A stretch of DNA of 64,000 nt. It comes from Myxococcota bacterium. GTDB taxonomy: Bacteria; Myxococcota_A; Polyangia; Palsa-1104; JAEUJZ01. Shown one piece after another: positions 19,791 through 29,106 of this stretch; position 1 is the first letter of the stretch; the number at the start of each line of letters is the position of its first letter. The notes beneath the pieces were generated by a model. That model had not been told where the DNA came from and made no database searches. It saw only the letters and a program-made list of their open reading frames with translations. Both the position numbers and the translations under genes were made by a program. The stretch is taken from assembly GCA_025057315.1 (NCBI GenBank), contig JANWXW010000040.1:1-64000 (forward strand). The letters are read 5' to 3'.

Positions 19791-19824
19791 GCCCCCTCGT
19801 CCACCTCGAGGGCGGGGCCTTTCT
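19791..19824 (+). terminator. Possible Rho-independent terminator
   Basis: CCCTCG(19794-99)-TCCACCT-CGAGGG(19807-12) within a longer imperfect GC stem, followed by CCTTTCT. Confidence 0.45.
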
Positions 19825-19917
19825 AGGGTGGTTTTGTCCGGCTCGGCTCGACGGCATTTCAGCCGATGCGGCCAGGGCCAAATCTGGCACTATAAACATC
19901 GCTGCCTCCCTATCGAC

Positions 19918-21993
19918 ATGACCCGGTGCTGGATCTTCAACGGGCTGGTCGGAGCCGCCCTGCTCATCCCGGTGGAGCTGGGTTGCCTGCGCGGACTGAG
20001 CCTGCCCTTGGTCTGCACCGTGACCTCGCTCCTGCTGGGCTTGGGGATGCTGTGCGGGGCGATCTTGGGTATGCAGGAGGCGGTCGTGATGCACCTGGGC
20101 CTCGGCCCCTGGCAGGCTGCTGCGGTCCGAGCGGTGGCCGCGGTGCTTCCCCTGGCACTCGTTTCGCGTACCCTGTTTGACGGCGGGTTCGCTAGCACGC
20201 TGGCCATCGCCCCCACGGCACCCTACTGGATGCCGCTGGGCGGCTTTGTCTGCCTCATGCTGGCGCTGCGACTGGCTCATCCATGGGTGATGACCTCCCG
20301 CCGCCGCCGCGTCGCCGCCGCGCTGCTGGTGGCCCTGCTGGTGTTGCTGGAGTGGGCCAACCGCACCCTTTACCCCAGTGAGTACCGGGACGTCCATGCT
20401 CTGCTCGTGTTGGCCTCGGTGGTGACGTCGGCCCTGGCGGTGCACCTAGGAGCCAGGAGGCTGCGCCGGGTCGCCCCTGCTCGCAAGCACTCCCTGGGGA
20501 TGGTGGCCGCCGCGATGGTACTTAGCACCGGGTGCGCGCTTGGACTCCGATACGGGCTGCACAACGAGCAGGTGCGATGGGCTCTGGCCACCAGCCGGAC
20601 CCACTCGCGGCAGATCGCGCGCGTGCTGCGCGTGGTGGGCGAGGCCGCGAGCGAGGAGGAGGCTGGGAGGGCGGCCGCCCAGGAGGGCCAGGCCTGCCAG
20701 GGTACCGCCTCTGATGACCCCAGCGGGGCCTGTGCGGCCCCAGACGAGTCCTGCTGCCCGCCCGAGGCCACCAATTGGATGCAGGCCCAGGCAGTGCAGG
20801 CGCTCCTGAGGCAAGGCCGCACACAGCATCTGCTGCTTCTGTCAGTGGATGCCCTGCGCGCTGACGTGCTGGCCGCACCCGACGCCGAACGAGAGTTTCC
20901 CCATCTTATTGGGCTGCTGCGCAGCGCGCGTCACTTCCGCCGTGCCTTCGCCCCCTCGGCTGGCACGGACGTGTCCCTGGCCAGCTTGCTGACCGGGAAT
21001 ATCAACCCATTCGTCCCGGTAGACCAGACGCTCATCGAGGGAGCGGCCGCGGCGGGGCGGCGCACCCACGCTGTGCTCCCCCACGAGGTGCTCCGCTGGG
21101 CAGGACAGACGCTGCTGACCCGTGGCCTGCACAGCTTCGACCGCGTCATCACCGATCCGCTGCAGCAAGACGTGGGCAGCCACACCACCAGCTCTGCAAC
21201 GACTGACCTGGGTTTGGCCTTTCTCGATCAGCATGCCGCCGAGCTGGCCCATCGGCCATTTTGGCTGTGGTTGCACTACTTCGATGTGCACGAGCACGAC
21301 CAGATCGAGAAGGACGACCCCGCATTGCACCGCGTGCTGGGGGGCCGCCCGCATGGGCGTGCGCAGAAGTACCGCGCCCTGGTCAAGGTTGTGGACCAGG
21401 AGATCGGCCGCCTGCTGGCGGCGCTGCAGGACCGTGGTTTATGGGAACGCACCATGGTGGTGCTCTTGAGCGACCACGGCGAGAGCTTGGGCGAGGACCC
21501 CCGTTTCCCCGACAATCATGGCCACTACGTGTACAACGCGCTGGTGCATGTCCCGGTCGCCATCCGGCTGCCAGGGGTCGGACCAGCGATGGTGGATGAG
21601 CCCATTTCGCTGATCGACCTGACGCCGACGATCCTCTCGCTTATCGGCGCACCCCCCGGTCAGGCTGGTGATGGGCGGTCCTTGCTCCCCTACTTGGTCG
21701 ACGAGCCCCCGCCGGGCGCGCCCCCGCGTCGCCCGATTGTCATGAACGAGTCCGAGCAGTATGCCCTGCTGCTGTGGCCGCACAAGCTCCTGGTCCGTCC
21801 GGCCGACCGGCTGGTGGAACTTTATGATCTGGAAGCGGATTTCCAGGAGCGGCACGACCTATCAGGCACCCATGGCCACAAGGTCAGGGAGCTGAAACGC
21901 CTCTACCAGCGCCAGCCGCGCGTGCCGATGGATCGCTCGGCCCGCGCACGGCAGCTACGAGAACTGGCAGCGCAGCCACCGCCGCGCCGCTGA
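19918..21993 (+). CDS. Membrane-anchored sulfatase (alkaline phosphatase superfamily)
   Basis: N-terminal TMs; LLLLSVDALRADVLA; MVVLLSDHGESLGEDPRFPDNHGHYVYNALVHVPVAIRLPG; SLIDLTPTILSLIG. Confidence 0.88.
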   Translation: MTRCWIFNGLVGAALLIPVELGCLRGLSLPLVCTVTSLLLGLGMLCGAILGMQEAVVMHLGLGPWQAAAVRAVAAVLPLALVSRTLFDGGFASTLAIAPTAPYWMPLGGFVCLMLALRLAHPWVMTSRRRRVAAALLVALLVLLEWANRTLYPSEYRDVHALLVLASVVTSALAVHLGARRLRRVAPARKHSLGMVAAAMVLSTGCALGLRYGLHNEQVRWALATSRTHSRQIARVLRVVGEAASEEEAGRAAAQEGQACQGTASDDPSGACAAPDESCCPPEATNWMQAQAVQALLRQGRTQHLLLLSVDALRADVLAAPDAEREFPHLIGLLRSARHFRRAFAPSAGTDVSLASLLTGNINPFVPVDQTLIEGAAAAGRRTHAVLPHEVLRWAGQTLLTRGLHSFDRVITDPLQQDVGSHTTSSATTDLGLAFLDQHAAELAHRPFWLWLHYFDVHEHDQIEKDDPALHRVLGGRPHGRAQKYRALVKVVDQEIGRLLAALQDRGLWERTMVVLLSDHGESLGEDPRFPDNHGHYVYNALVHVPVAIRLPGVGPAMVDEPISLIDLTPTILSLIGAPPGQAGDGRSLLPYLVDEPPPGAPPRRPIVMNESEQYALLLWPHKLLVRPADRLVELYDLEADFQERHDLSGTHGHKVRELKRLYQRQPRVPMDRSARARQLRELAAQPPPRR

Positions 21994-23389
21994 AGCAAAG
22001 CGTGAGAAGCAGGCTGGCCCGTCCGGTCCAGAAGGGAACCAGTGGTGGATGCAACGACAGGCGGGCGATGCGCTCCAGTGCGCCGCACAGAACCAGCACG
22101 GCTACAGCTGCCCCCACGGGCAAGGCCAGCTGTGCCGTAGCCAGCCGGGGCGCGCTGGTGCAGCGCAGCCCCAGGATCATGGTCGCCAGCAGCAGGAGCA
22201 GACCTGGCGAGGCGCCGACGAGCATGTTTCGTCCCATCGGCGCGTAGACAGCGCGGCTGGACAGGGTCGGAGGGCCGTCGAGGGCAACGACACAGGCGCA
22301 GGCTAGGGGCAGCCACAGGGGAACTGCCCAGGCCCGCGGGACCGCGCGCACCCCGAGGGCGAATGAGGCCACAAGCACGAGCAGAGCGATGGCCCATCTT
22401 ATCGCAGAGGGACGCGGCAGTGTCGCCCCGCGTTCCGGATGGTCCAGCGCCACCGACAGCGTCCGTCCGGCTGCCTCGGTCTCCCTGGGCACACCAGCGG
22501 CCTCGGCCAGCGCGCGCGCCAAATCGACCAGGTGGATGGACCGCCCAGGTGGCAAAGGGCCCGTCGGCACAATGCCCGCGATGCAGGCCCGCACCAGGCG
22601 CACCTCGTCCTCCGCATCTCCATGGCCGCCCCCCCGGCGGTGACCGTGATCGGAAAGCACAAACCAGGCCGTCCCTCCGGCGGGGTGGGTGCGCCGGTCC
22701 TCTGCGACCAGGGCAGACAGCAAGGCATCTGCCTGCTGAGCTGCCTGGCGGTAACTTGCCGTCTGTGGCCCCGCCTGGTGACCGGCTTCATCGATGCGCA
22801 AGACGTGGACAAAGCCCAGCCGTACGTCGCTGCGGGCCAGTTCCAGGGCTGCTTGCTGGAATCCGTGGTGCCGCCATGCCACCCCCTCGTGAGGGGACTG
22901 GGTGCGGGACGGCAGCACCTTGCCGAACGCAAACGAATGGACAATCTCGGCATGCGACTCGGCAACCGCCTGGCTGTCCTGGATGCGCCCGGGCAGGCCA
23001 ATGCGCACGGGCGGGTCCAGGCCAGAGACACGGTACTGGATGCCAGATTGCTGCTGCGTCAGGCCCGTCCACAGCACGTGCTGAACCGGTAGGGAGACGG
23101 TCGGAAAACCCACGTCCACCACCAAGTCCAGGCCGGCCTCACACAGCGCTTGCAGGGCAGGCAGCCCAGCGGTGTGTTCGCGTCCGAGCCCGTCCAGCAG
23201 CACGACCCGGACCCGGGCTGCGGCCGCCAGGCCACTGCCAGCCGTCAACTGCCCCGTCAGCACCGGCGCCACCCCATGGGGCCCATCGATGAAGAAGGAG
23301 CGGATGAGCGCGCGCCGCAGCCCCTGGGCAGCGCCAGACAGGACAAGCAGGCATAGAGCGGCGAGAAGACAGGCAGTCCGCCGGGTCAC
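21884..23389 (-). CDS. Alkaline-phosphatase-superfamily (type I phosphodiesterase-like) membrane protein
   Basis: RVRVVLLDGLGREHTAGLPAL; GFVHVLRIDEAGHQAG; WFVLSDHGHRRGGGHGDAE; C-terminal TM helices. Confidence 0.85.
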   Translation of the reverse strand: MTRRTACLLAALCLLVLSGAAQGLRRALIRSFFIDGPHGVAPVLTGQLTAGSGLAAAARVRVVLLDGLGREHTAGLPALQALCEAGLDLVVDVGFPTVSLPVQHVLWTGLTQQQSGIQYRVSGLDPPVRIGLPGRIQDSQAVAESHAEIVHSFAFGKVLPSRTQSPHEGVAWRHHGFQQAALELARSDVRLGFVHVLRIDEAGHQAGPQTASYRQAAQQADALLSALVAEDRRTHPAGGTAWFVLSDHGHRRGGGHGDAEDEVRLVRACIAGIVPTGPLPPGRSIHLVDLARALAEAAGVPRETEAAGRTLSVALDHPERGATLPRPSAIRWAIALLVLVASFALGVRAVPRAWAVPLWLPLACACVVALDGPPTLSSRAVYAPMGRNMLVGASPGLLLLLATMILGLRCTSAPRLATAQLALPVGAAVAVLVLCGALERIARLSLHPPLVPFWTGRASLLLTLCFSGAAVAALPVLVAAVRGPSDPSARAAGAGRGVSAP

Positions 23390-23426
23390 GGGGGTGACAG
23401 CTTACCGCACCACCCGGCCGGCGTGG

Positions 23427-24209
23427 CTAGCGAAGGTACGTGTCGATAAAGGACAGATAGGAGTCCACCCGCGTGCTGTAGCCCTCGAACAGGCAGAAGA
23501 TGAAGCCAAACGAGTTGACGCCGATGATCTTTTCGACGCCGCCCAGGCGAGCCAGCACGGGGCCGCCGGAGTCGCCGCTGCAGATCCGCCGGAACCAGTC
23601 CCCCGTGCGGACGAACTTGTTGTCAAACCCGTTCAGGGTGGTGTTGGCGGTCCGCTTGATGCCGGCCCCGCCCGGCGGGAGCGCTTGGTTGAGCCCGTAG
23701 CCCACAATCCGGATCTGCTGGCCCTGGAGCGTGGGGGGCAGCGGATCCCGGTTGATGGGCAGCGGCGGGATGGTCGTTGGCTGGTCCAAAATGACCACGG
23801 CAATGTCAAACCCTTCGGTCAGGGCGGTGCGGCGGAAGCGCGGGTGGTAGTGCACCTCGCGAACAGCCAGGCGCGGGCTGGGGTTCATCGGGTCGATGAT
23901 GTTGGCTGCGGTCAGCACCGAAAACTGCGCGTCTGGGCCCACCAGTTCCGGGTGGACGCAGTGGGCCGCGGTGAGCACGACGGTGGGGGCAATGATCTCG
24001 GCCGTGCACAGAGAGCCACCCTCCTGGCCCGGGCGCTGGGCATACAGCGCCACGATGGCGGGATCACCTGTGGTCGGCGTGCCGCCGATGATGGCCTCCT
24101 GGGAGGCACCGATCTCGTCCGGTCCAAGGTTGCCCGGGCTACCGCAGGCACCGAGTCCGAGCAGCGAAGCTCCCAACAGCCAGGTTAGCCATGTTCGCGT
24201 GTCCTTCAT
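23427..24209 (-). CDS. Trypsin-like serine protease lipoprotein (S1 family)
   Basis: LGACGSPG lipobox; IIGGTPT; VVLTAAHCV; DIAVVILDQP; CSGDSGGPVLA. Confidence 0.92.
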   Translation of the reverse strand: MKDTRTWLTWLLGASLLGLGACGSPGNLGPDEIGASQEAIIGGTPTTGDPAIVALYAQRPGQEGGSLCTAEIIAPTVVLTAAHCVHPELVGPDAQFSVLTAANIIDPMNPSPRLAVREVHYHPRFRRTALTEGFDIAVVILDQPTTIPPLPINRDPLPPTLQGQQIRIVGYGLNQALPPGGAGIKRTANTTLNGFDNKFVRTGDWFRRICSGDSGGPVLARLGGVEKIIGVNSFGFIFCLFEGYSTRVDSYLSFIDTYLR

Positions 24210-24406
24210 AGGGTCCTCCGGGTGTTTGCTGGTGGAGTCCGACCTCGCCCACTTCCATGTGCTTTGTGTAGTCCAATCCGGGGCTCTGGCACAACCACAA
24301 AATCGAGAATTTTGCATCAACATTTGTCGGTCCATCCGACGGTCAATCTGCTGTCGAGACCCCAGTTGGGTGGGGCACTCCCCCCCCGGGTGCGCTGGCT
24401 CTCCCC

Positions 24407-25936
24407 TCAGCCGAGCGCGGGATGAGCGGCAGGCAGGGATGGCTGGCCCAGGTCAGCCAGGATCCGGTCCACGCACTCCATCGCGCTGGCTGCAGCCAGC
24501 TCGGTGCCGACGCCCCGGCCGCCGGCGTTGCAACCGGCCAGGTATAGGCCCCGCACCGGCGTGTACACCGTCGGGCGGCGCGCACCCACTTGATCTGGGG
24601 TCTGCGCCGTCGACACGGCCGGGCCAAACTCCTTGCCGATCCATTTCTCGATGAAGTCCACCGAAAAGCGGTCTACAAATAGCAGGTTGTCCTCCAGACC
24701 CGGCACCACGCGGCGCAGGGCGCGCAGCATGGCCTCTTCCCAGGCCGGCGCCGGATCGTGGAGCGCTACGTCGCTGGTCGGCGCCACTGCGCACACCGTG
24801 ATCAGCTGGCAGCCCGGCGGGGCCAGGGTGGGGTCGAAGTTGGTCGGCACCGGGCCGTAAAAGGGCACCACTGGTGGAATCCGTCCCTGCAGCAGGGCGC
24901 CGAACATCTCCTTGAGGTCGCCTGGTGACAGCCGGAACAGGTCGATGTCCTCACCGACTCCGCCAACCAGCGCCCCTGCCGACACCAGGGGCCGCCGCAG
25001 CCCGATCTTGGCCTGCACGGCAATGTACGACCCGCGCACGGACCGAGCCCGGTCTACATAGTCGGTCGGAAAGTGTTGCGCCCCTACCAGGTGCAGCACC
25101 GTGGTGCGCAGGCTGGAGGTGGACACCACGATCCGCGCAGGCAGCACCGTGCCGTCGGTCAGCTCGACCCCGCGCACGCTGCCGCTCTCCACCAGGATCC
25201 GCCGCACACCGGTGCCGGTGCGCACCACGGCGCCCAGCTCGCGGGCAATGCGGCAGTAGGTGCCGGGCACGGCGATCGATCCGCCCAACGGGTAGCTCAG
25301 CCAGCCATCGCGCACCATGCGCTGAAAACACCACAGCGCCTCACCCGCCGACACCTCCCAGTAGGGCAGGATGAAATAGAGCCCCAGCAGGAACCCGAAC
25401 ACCCCTAGGGTGGGCCCGTGATGGGTATATCGCTGCACAAATTCCTCGACCGTGCGGCCATCCCATCGCCGCAGCTCGGCCTCGCCCATGCTGAGCGCTC
25501 GTGCCAGCATGCGCAGCGCGCGGATCACCTCCCGTGGCGGCAGCCGCAGCGCCCGGCCCAGATCCCACAGGAACCGGGGCATACGGTGCATCTCCGACGG
25601 AATCGGCACACACACCAGCTCTTGCTGGGGCGAGCCCGGCCGCTGTGTCACCACCCGCATCTCGGCGATGTCGCGCGTGCGCCGAAAGCGAATCTCGCCC
25701 TCGCGCCCGACGCGCCGTAGCACCGCCCCTAGCGGCCCACGCGGCCCGCGACAGAACATGTGCGTGCCGATGTCGATCTGAAAGCCCTGCTTCTCATAGG
25801 CCGAGCAGGAGCCGCCGATGCGCCGGTTCTTCTCCACCAGCGTGGTGGGCACCCCCGCATGCTGCAGCAGCAGCGCCGCTGCCGACCCCCCGATGCCAGA
25901 TCCGATGACCACCGCCCGCAGGGGGAGCTCGCCCAC
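24407..25936 (-). CDS. FAD-dependent oxidoreductase, phytoene desaturase (CrtI)-like
   Basis: AVVIGSGIGGSAAALLLQHAGVPTTLVEKNRRIGGSCSAYEKQGFQIDIGTHMF; C-term GLYLAGCNAGGRGVGTELAAASAMECVD. Confidence 0.9.
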   Translation of the reverse strand: MGELPLRAVVIGSGIGGSAAALLLQHAGVPTTLVEKNRRIGGSCSAYEKQGFQIDIGTHMFCRGPRGPLGAVLRRVGREGEIRFRRTRDIAEMRVVTQRPGSPQQELVCVPIPSEMHRMPRFLWDLGRALRLPPREVIRALRMLARALSMGEAELRRWDGRTVEEFVQRYTHHGPTLGVFGFLLGLYFILPYWEVSAGEALWCFQRMVRDGWLSYPLGGSIAVPGTYCRIARELGAVVRTGTGVRRILVESGSVRGVELTDGTVLPARIVVSTSSLRTTVLHLVGAQHFPTDYVDRARSVRGSYIAVQAKIGLRRPLVSAGALVGGVGEDIDLFRLSPGDLKEMFGALLQGRIPPVVPFYGPVPTNFDPTLAPPGCQLITVCAVAPTSDVALHDPAPAWEEAMLRALRRVVPGLEDNLLFVDRFSVDFIEKWIGKEFGPAVSTAQTPDQVGARRPTVYTPVRGLYLAGCNAGGRGVGTELAAASAMECVDRILADLGQPSLPAAHPALG

Positions 25937-25951
25937 GGTACGCTCCCGGCC

Positions 25952-26947
25952 TCAGGCAAACAGCCGCCGCAGCGCCCGCGGCGAGCGCACCGCCTCACGG
26001 CATAGACCCAGCAGACGCCCGGCGTCGATCTCGCCGGTTTCGGTGGTCATGGCAGCAATGGCACGGATGACCCGCGGCGTGCTCCAGCGCAGGTGGCGCA
26101 GCAGCCCCTCCAGCAGCGCTCCATCGGGGAAGGCGCCAAAGCCGCCGACCACATCGTGGTAGTGGCGGTACATCTCCTCCATGACCTCCGCCAGATCAAT
26201 GCGCAGCGTCTGCATCGGCCGCACCAGATCGTAGGCGGCGCAGGCCAGCACCAGACACACCAGCAGGTTTTTGGCTAGGATTTCGTGCCGGCGCCGCGCA
26301 AACCGATCCCACACCTCGGGGAAGAAGCGCTGCCCGGCGGCGATGTGGCGCGACTCGTCCTTGCCGATGAGGGCGATGAGCTTGCGCAGCTGCGGGTCGG
26401 TCGCCACATGGTTGATCCGGTGAAAGATCTGGTGCGCCAGGTGCTCGCCGATGATGTTGATGTTGCCCATCATGAAGGCAACATCGTCGCGGTCAATGAC
26501 CCCGAAGGTGTAGAGTAGGCGCACCAGCGGCTTGGGGGGCTCCAGCGGACGGCCGGTGAGCCTCACGATCATGCGCCGCAGCGCATCGTGGTGCTTTGCC
26601 TCCTCCAGCGCCTGCTCGACAAAGTAAAACTGCGCCTCCTCGGTCTGCATGTGCGCGGCGATGCAGCTCGCCCCCGTGACGGCCATCTTCTCGCCCGGGC
26701 AGAGGAAGCTGAGCATGGCGGCAATCGCCTCGCTGTAGCGCGGGTCCTCGCGCACCGGCTCGTCCCAGGCCAGCGCCGTGGGCACGGCCCAGAAGGAGCG
26801 CTGCCCCAGTTCGAAGATGTCCCAGCCCTTCTGGTTCGGATGCTCGCCGGATACATCAAAGGCGCCGCCCCCAAACAGCACCTGCCGCCACCCTGCCGAC
26901 GCGGTGTCCCGGCGCCTTGGCGCTCTCGCCTGCCTGGCCATGGCCAA
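25952..26947 (-). CDS. Ferritin-like diiron protein
   Basis: Two E...ExxH motif sets: MQTEEAQFYFVEQALEEAKHHDAL and GEHLAHQIFH...GKDESRHIAAG. Confidence 0.75.
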   Translation of the reverse strand: MAMARQARAPRRRDTASAGWRQVLFGGGAFDVSGEHPNQKGWDIFELGQRSFWAVPTALAWDEPVREDPRYSEAIAAMLSFLCPGEKMAVTGASCIAAHMQTEEAQFYFVEQALEEAKHHDALRRMIVRLTGRPLEPPKPLVRLLYTFGVIDRDDVAFMMGNINIIGEHLAHQIFHRINHVATDPQLRKLIALIGKDESRHIAAGQRFFPEVWDRFARRRHEILAKNLLVCLVLACAAYDLVRPMQTLRIDLAEVMEEMYRHYHDVVGGFGAFPDGALLEGLLRHLRWSTPRVIRAIAAMTTETGEIDAGRLLGLCREAVRSPRALRRLFA

Positions 26948-27004
26948 TCTCCTTGTTTGGGCCCCAGCATAGCATGGCCCGCAGGCTCTGTCTGACCGGA
27001 TGCC

Positions 27005-28288
27005 TCAGTAGATCCACGGCACGATGCGCCAGCGTACCCGGGCGCAGTAGGCATCCCAGTCCGCCCCGTACCGGGCCTGACACATCCGATGGTCGCGCCG
27101 CTCGCGAGCAATCAGGAGCACAGCAAAGTAGATGACATAAAAGTAGGGAAGCAGATGGCCCCCACCACAGGGCAGGCACCAGGCCAGGGCCATGATCAGG
27201 TCACCCAGGTAGTTGGCATGCCGCGCCAGGCCCCACCAGCCCGACAGCAGCAGGCGGGTGCCGCGGGCGGTCTCTAGGAACTCCGGCGGCCGTCCCCAGA
27301 TGCGTGCCTGCGGGTCGGTGCGGAAGCGGTGCTTTTGCAAGTTTGCGCTGCGGAAGATGTAGTAGCCCACCAGGTTGAGCATAACAATGCCCATGGTGGC
27401 CCACAGGGGCAGCTCGTGTGGATGGGTCACCAGATAGTAGGCCTGCAGGCAGTAGGTAAAGGGCACCCACACCGCGCTGCCCCAGCACAGCATGAACCCG
27501 AAGTGCTCGTGCCGGATGTCCAGCGTGGTCAGGATCGCGGGCTCGTGGAAGAAGTAGTCGGCGACGTATAGAATCTGGAACGCACAGACCAGCAACATGG
27601 GGGTGCTGATGGTTCCGTGGCGCTCCAGCTGGGCCGCGGCCAGTGATAAGTCGATGAGCACCCACGCGATAAGACCCGGCCGCGACTCAAAGAAAAACTT
27701 GAAGTCAAAGCGGCCCAGGCGCGGGTTGAGCGCCGTGCCCATGAAGTAGTCATAGACCGGGTGCCCGGTGCGGGGATCGGTGGGGGCTGTGGCCCGACCG
27801 TAAAAATACAAAAACAGGCTGAAGACAAAGCAAAATAGGTTCGCCGTGCTCAGCAGGGGACCAAATTCTTCGTGCAGGGCGGTGGCCGGAACCCATCCCA
27901 TCCATACCGCCAGTGCTGCCAGGCCCAGGGTGAACCAAAAGGCAAACCACCCGTTCATCCGGTAGGGTAGGCGGGAACCATCGCGCAGCGGGGTTCCATA
28001 GACCACTGGGCCCGGCGCCAGCACCTGAAGCAGTCCCTGCAGCAGCAGCCACGTGCCCACCATGAACACCGCCCGTGGGGTGGGCAGTGGGATCAGCCCG
28101 ACCAGCCGCCGCACATCCTCCAGAGACCGGGGCACGACAAGCGCGCCCCCATGATAGTGAACTGAAATCCACAAATAGTACACCAGTGCCGGCAGGGCCA
28201 GCATCAGCAGCAGCGTGCCGGCCGGCCCTCCAAAGTGCATCGGCGGCCGCTCGGCGCGGTGTGGCGCGTTCGTGTCCTTCATCTGCAT
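27005..28288 (-). CDS. ERG4/ERG24-family sterol reductase (C14/C7/C24 specificity unresolved)
   Basis: Polytopic; LLLSGWWGLARHANYLGDLIMALAWCLPCG and C-term RERRDHRMCQARYGADWDAYCARVRWRIVPWIY, hallmark family motifs. Confidence 0.93.
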   Translation of the reverse strand: MQMKDTNAPHRAERPPMHFGGPAGTLLLMLALPALVYYLWISVHYHGGALVVPRSLEDVRRLVGLIPLPTPRAVFMVGTWLLLQGLLQVLAPGPVVYGTPLRDGSRLPYRMNGWFAFWFTLGLAALAVWMGWVPATALHEEFGPLLSTANLFCFVFSLFLYFYGRATAPTDPRTGHPVYDYFMGTALNPRLGRFDFKFFFESRPGLIAWVLIDLSLAAAQLERHGTISTPMLLVCAFQILYVADYFFHEPAILTTLDIRHEHFGFMLCWGSAVWVPFTYCLQAYYLVTHPHELPLWATMGIVMLNLVGYYIFRSANLQKHRFRTDPQARIWGRPPEFLETARGTRLLLSGWWGLARHANYLGDLIMALAWCLPCGGGHLLPYFYVIYFAVLLIARERRDHRMCQARYGADWDAYCARVRWRIVPWIY

Positions 28289-28438
28289 GACAGGGAGCTC
28301 CTGCGTGCCTTTCCTGGTACAGCGCCTTCCGGACCCGCGTCAACCGCGAGCGCCTCGGCAGCCAAAATAGGGTTTGACCATCGCCCCCCGATCGCCTTAA
28401 CTAGATGGCCGGGGGGTTATCCTCCAAGGGGGAACAAA

Positions 28439-29026
28439 ATGAGAGGATTTTCTAGCAAAGAAAAGACCAGCGTAGTGAGGCGTCTATTGGCTGGGGTGGC
28501 TGGAGTCCTGCTGCTAGCAGCAGGGTTCGGCTGTGGAGGGCCGGCGGGGAGTGGAGGCGGAACCAACCCGCCGCCAGGTGGAGGCGGAACCTTGGACTGC
28601 GTTCCGGCGTGTAGAACCGGCTATGTTTGCCGCAGTGGCCGCTGCGAGTTGGATGGCACTGCGGTCTGGGTGGTAAGCGCAGTCAGGGGAAGCGTTGCGG
28701 AGAGGAAGGCCGACGGTTCCACCTGGGACGCCGTGGGCGGCGCACCCGATCCCTTCGTATGTGTCCGGCTGGGCGGGGAACTCCGCTGCACAGGGCCGGT
28801 GCAGAACACCATGCGGCCCGTTTGGAACGAGGACCTGCTCACGGCCACCGCCCGTACCCTCATGGACAGCGGCCTCAGGGTCAGCTTCTGGGACGAGGAC
28901 GTCACGAACCACGACTCGATCTACACCGAGGGCTTGCTGTCCGTGTCCGAGCCTGCGCTGCGCGCCGGCACGCTGGAGGGCGGGTGCCCGCTGGGCAGGT
29001 TCGAGCTCTCGTTCCGCCTCTGGTAG
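28439..29026 (+). CDS. Lipoprotein with Cys-rich N-term segment and C2-like domain
   Basis: Lipobox LLLAAGFGCGG; CVPACRTGYVCRSGRCE; APDPFVCVRLGGELRCTGPVQNTMRPVWNEDLL...GLRVSFWDEDVTNHDSIYTEG. Confidence 0.75.
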   Translation: MRGFSSKEKTSVVRRLLAGVAGVLLLAAGFGCGGPAGSGGGTNPPPGGGGTLDCVPACRTGYVCRSGRCELDGTAVWVVSAVRGSVAERKADGSTWDAVGGAPDPFVCVRLGGELRCTGPVQNTMRPVWNEDLLTATARTLMDSGLRVSFWDEDVTNHDSIYTEGLLSVSEPALRAGTLEGGCPLGRFELSFRLW

Positions 29027-29034
29027 GGACCTCT

Positions 29035-29077
29035 GCCTGGCCCGCTGCAGGCACGAGCGGGCCAGGCCTTCCTCTTC
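29035..29077 (+). terminator. Rho-independent-type terminator
   Basis: 12-bp perfect stem GCCTGGCCCGCT(29035-46)/AGCGGGCCAGGC(29056-67), 9-nt loop, followed by CTTCCTCTTC. Confidence 0.82.
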
Positions 29078-29106
29078 GTCCATGGTATCATTACACTCAG
29101 ACGGCC

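Noticed and set aside
22363-23292. 309-aa plus-strand ORF
   Set aside because: Antisense to the alkaline-phosphatase-superfamily gene; Pro/Arg-rich shadow frame.
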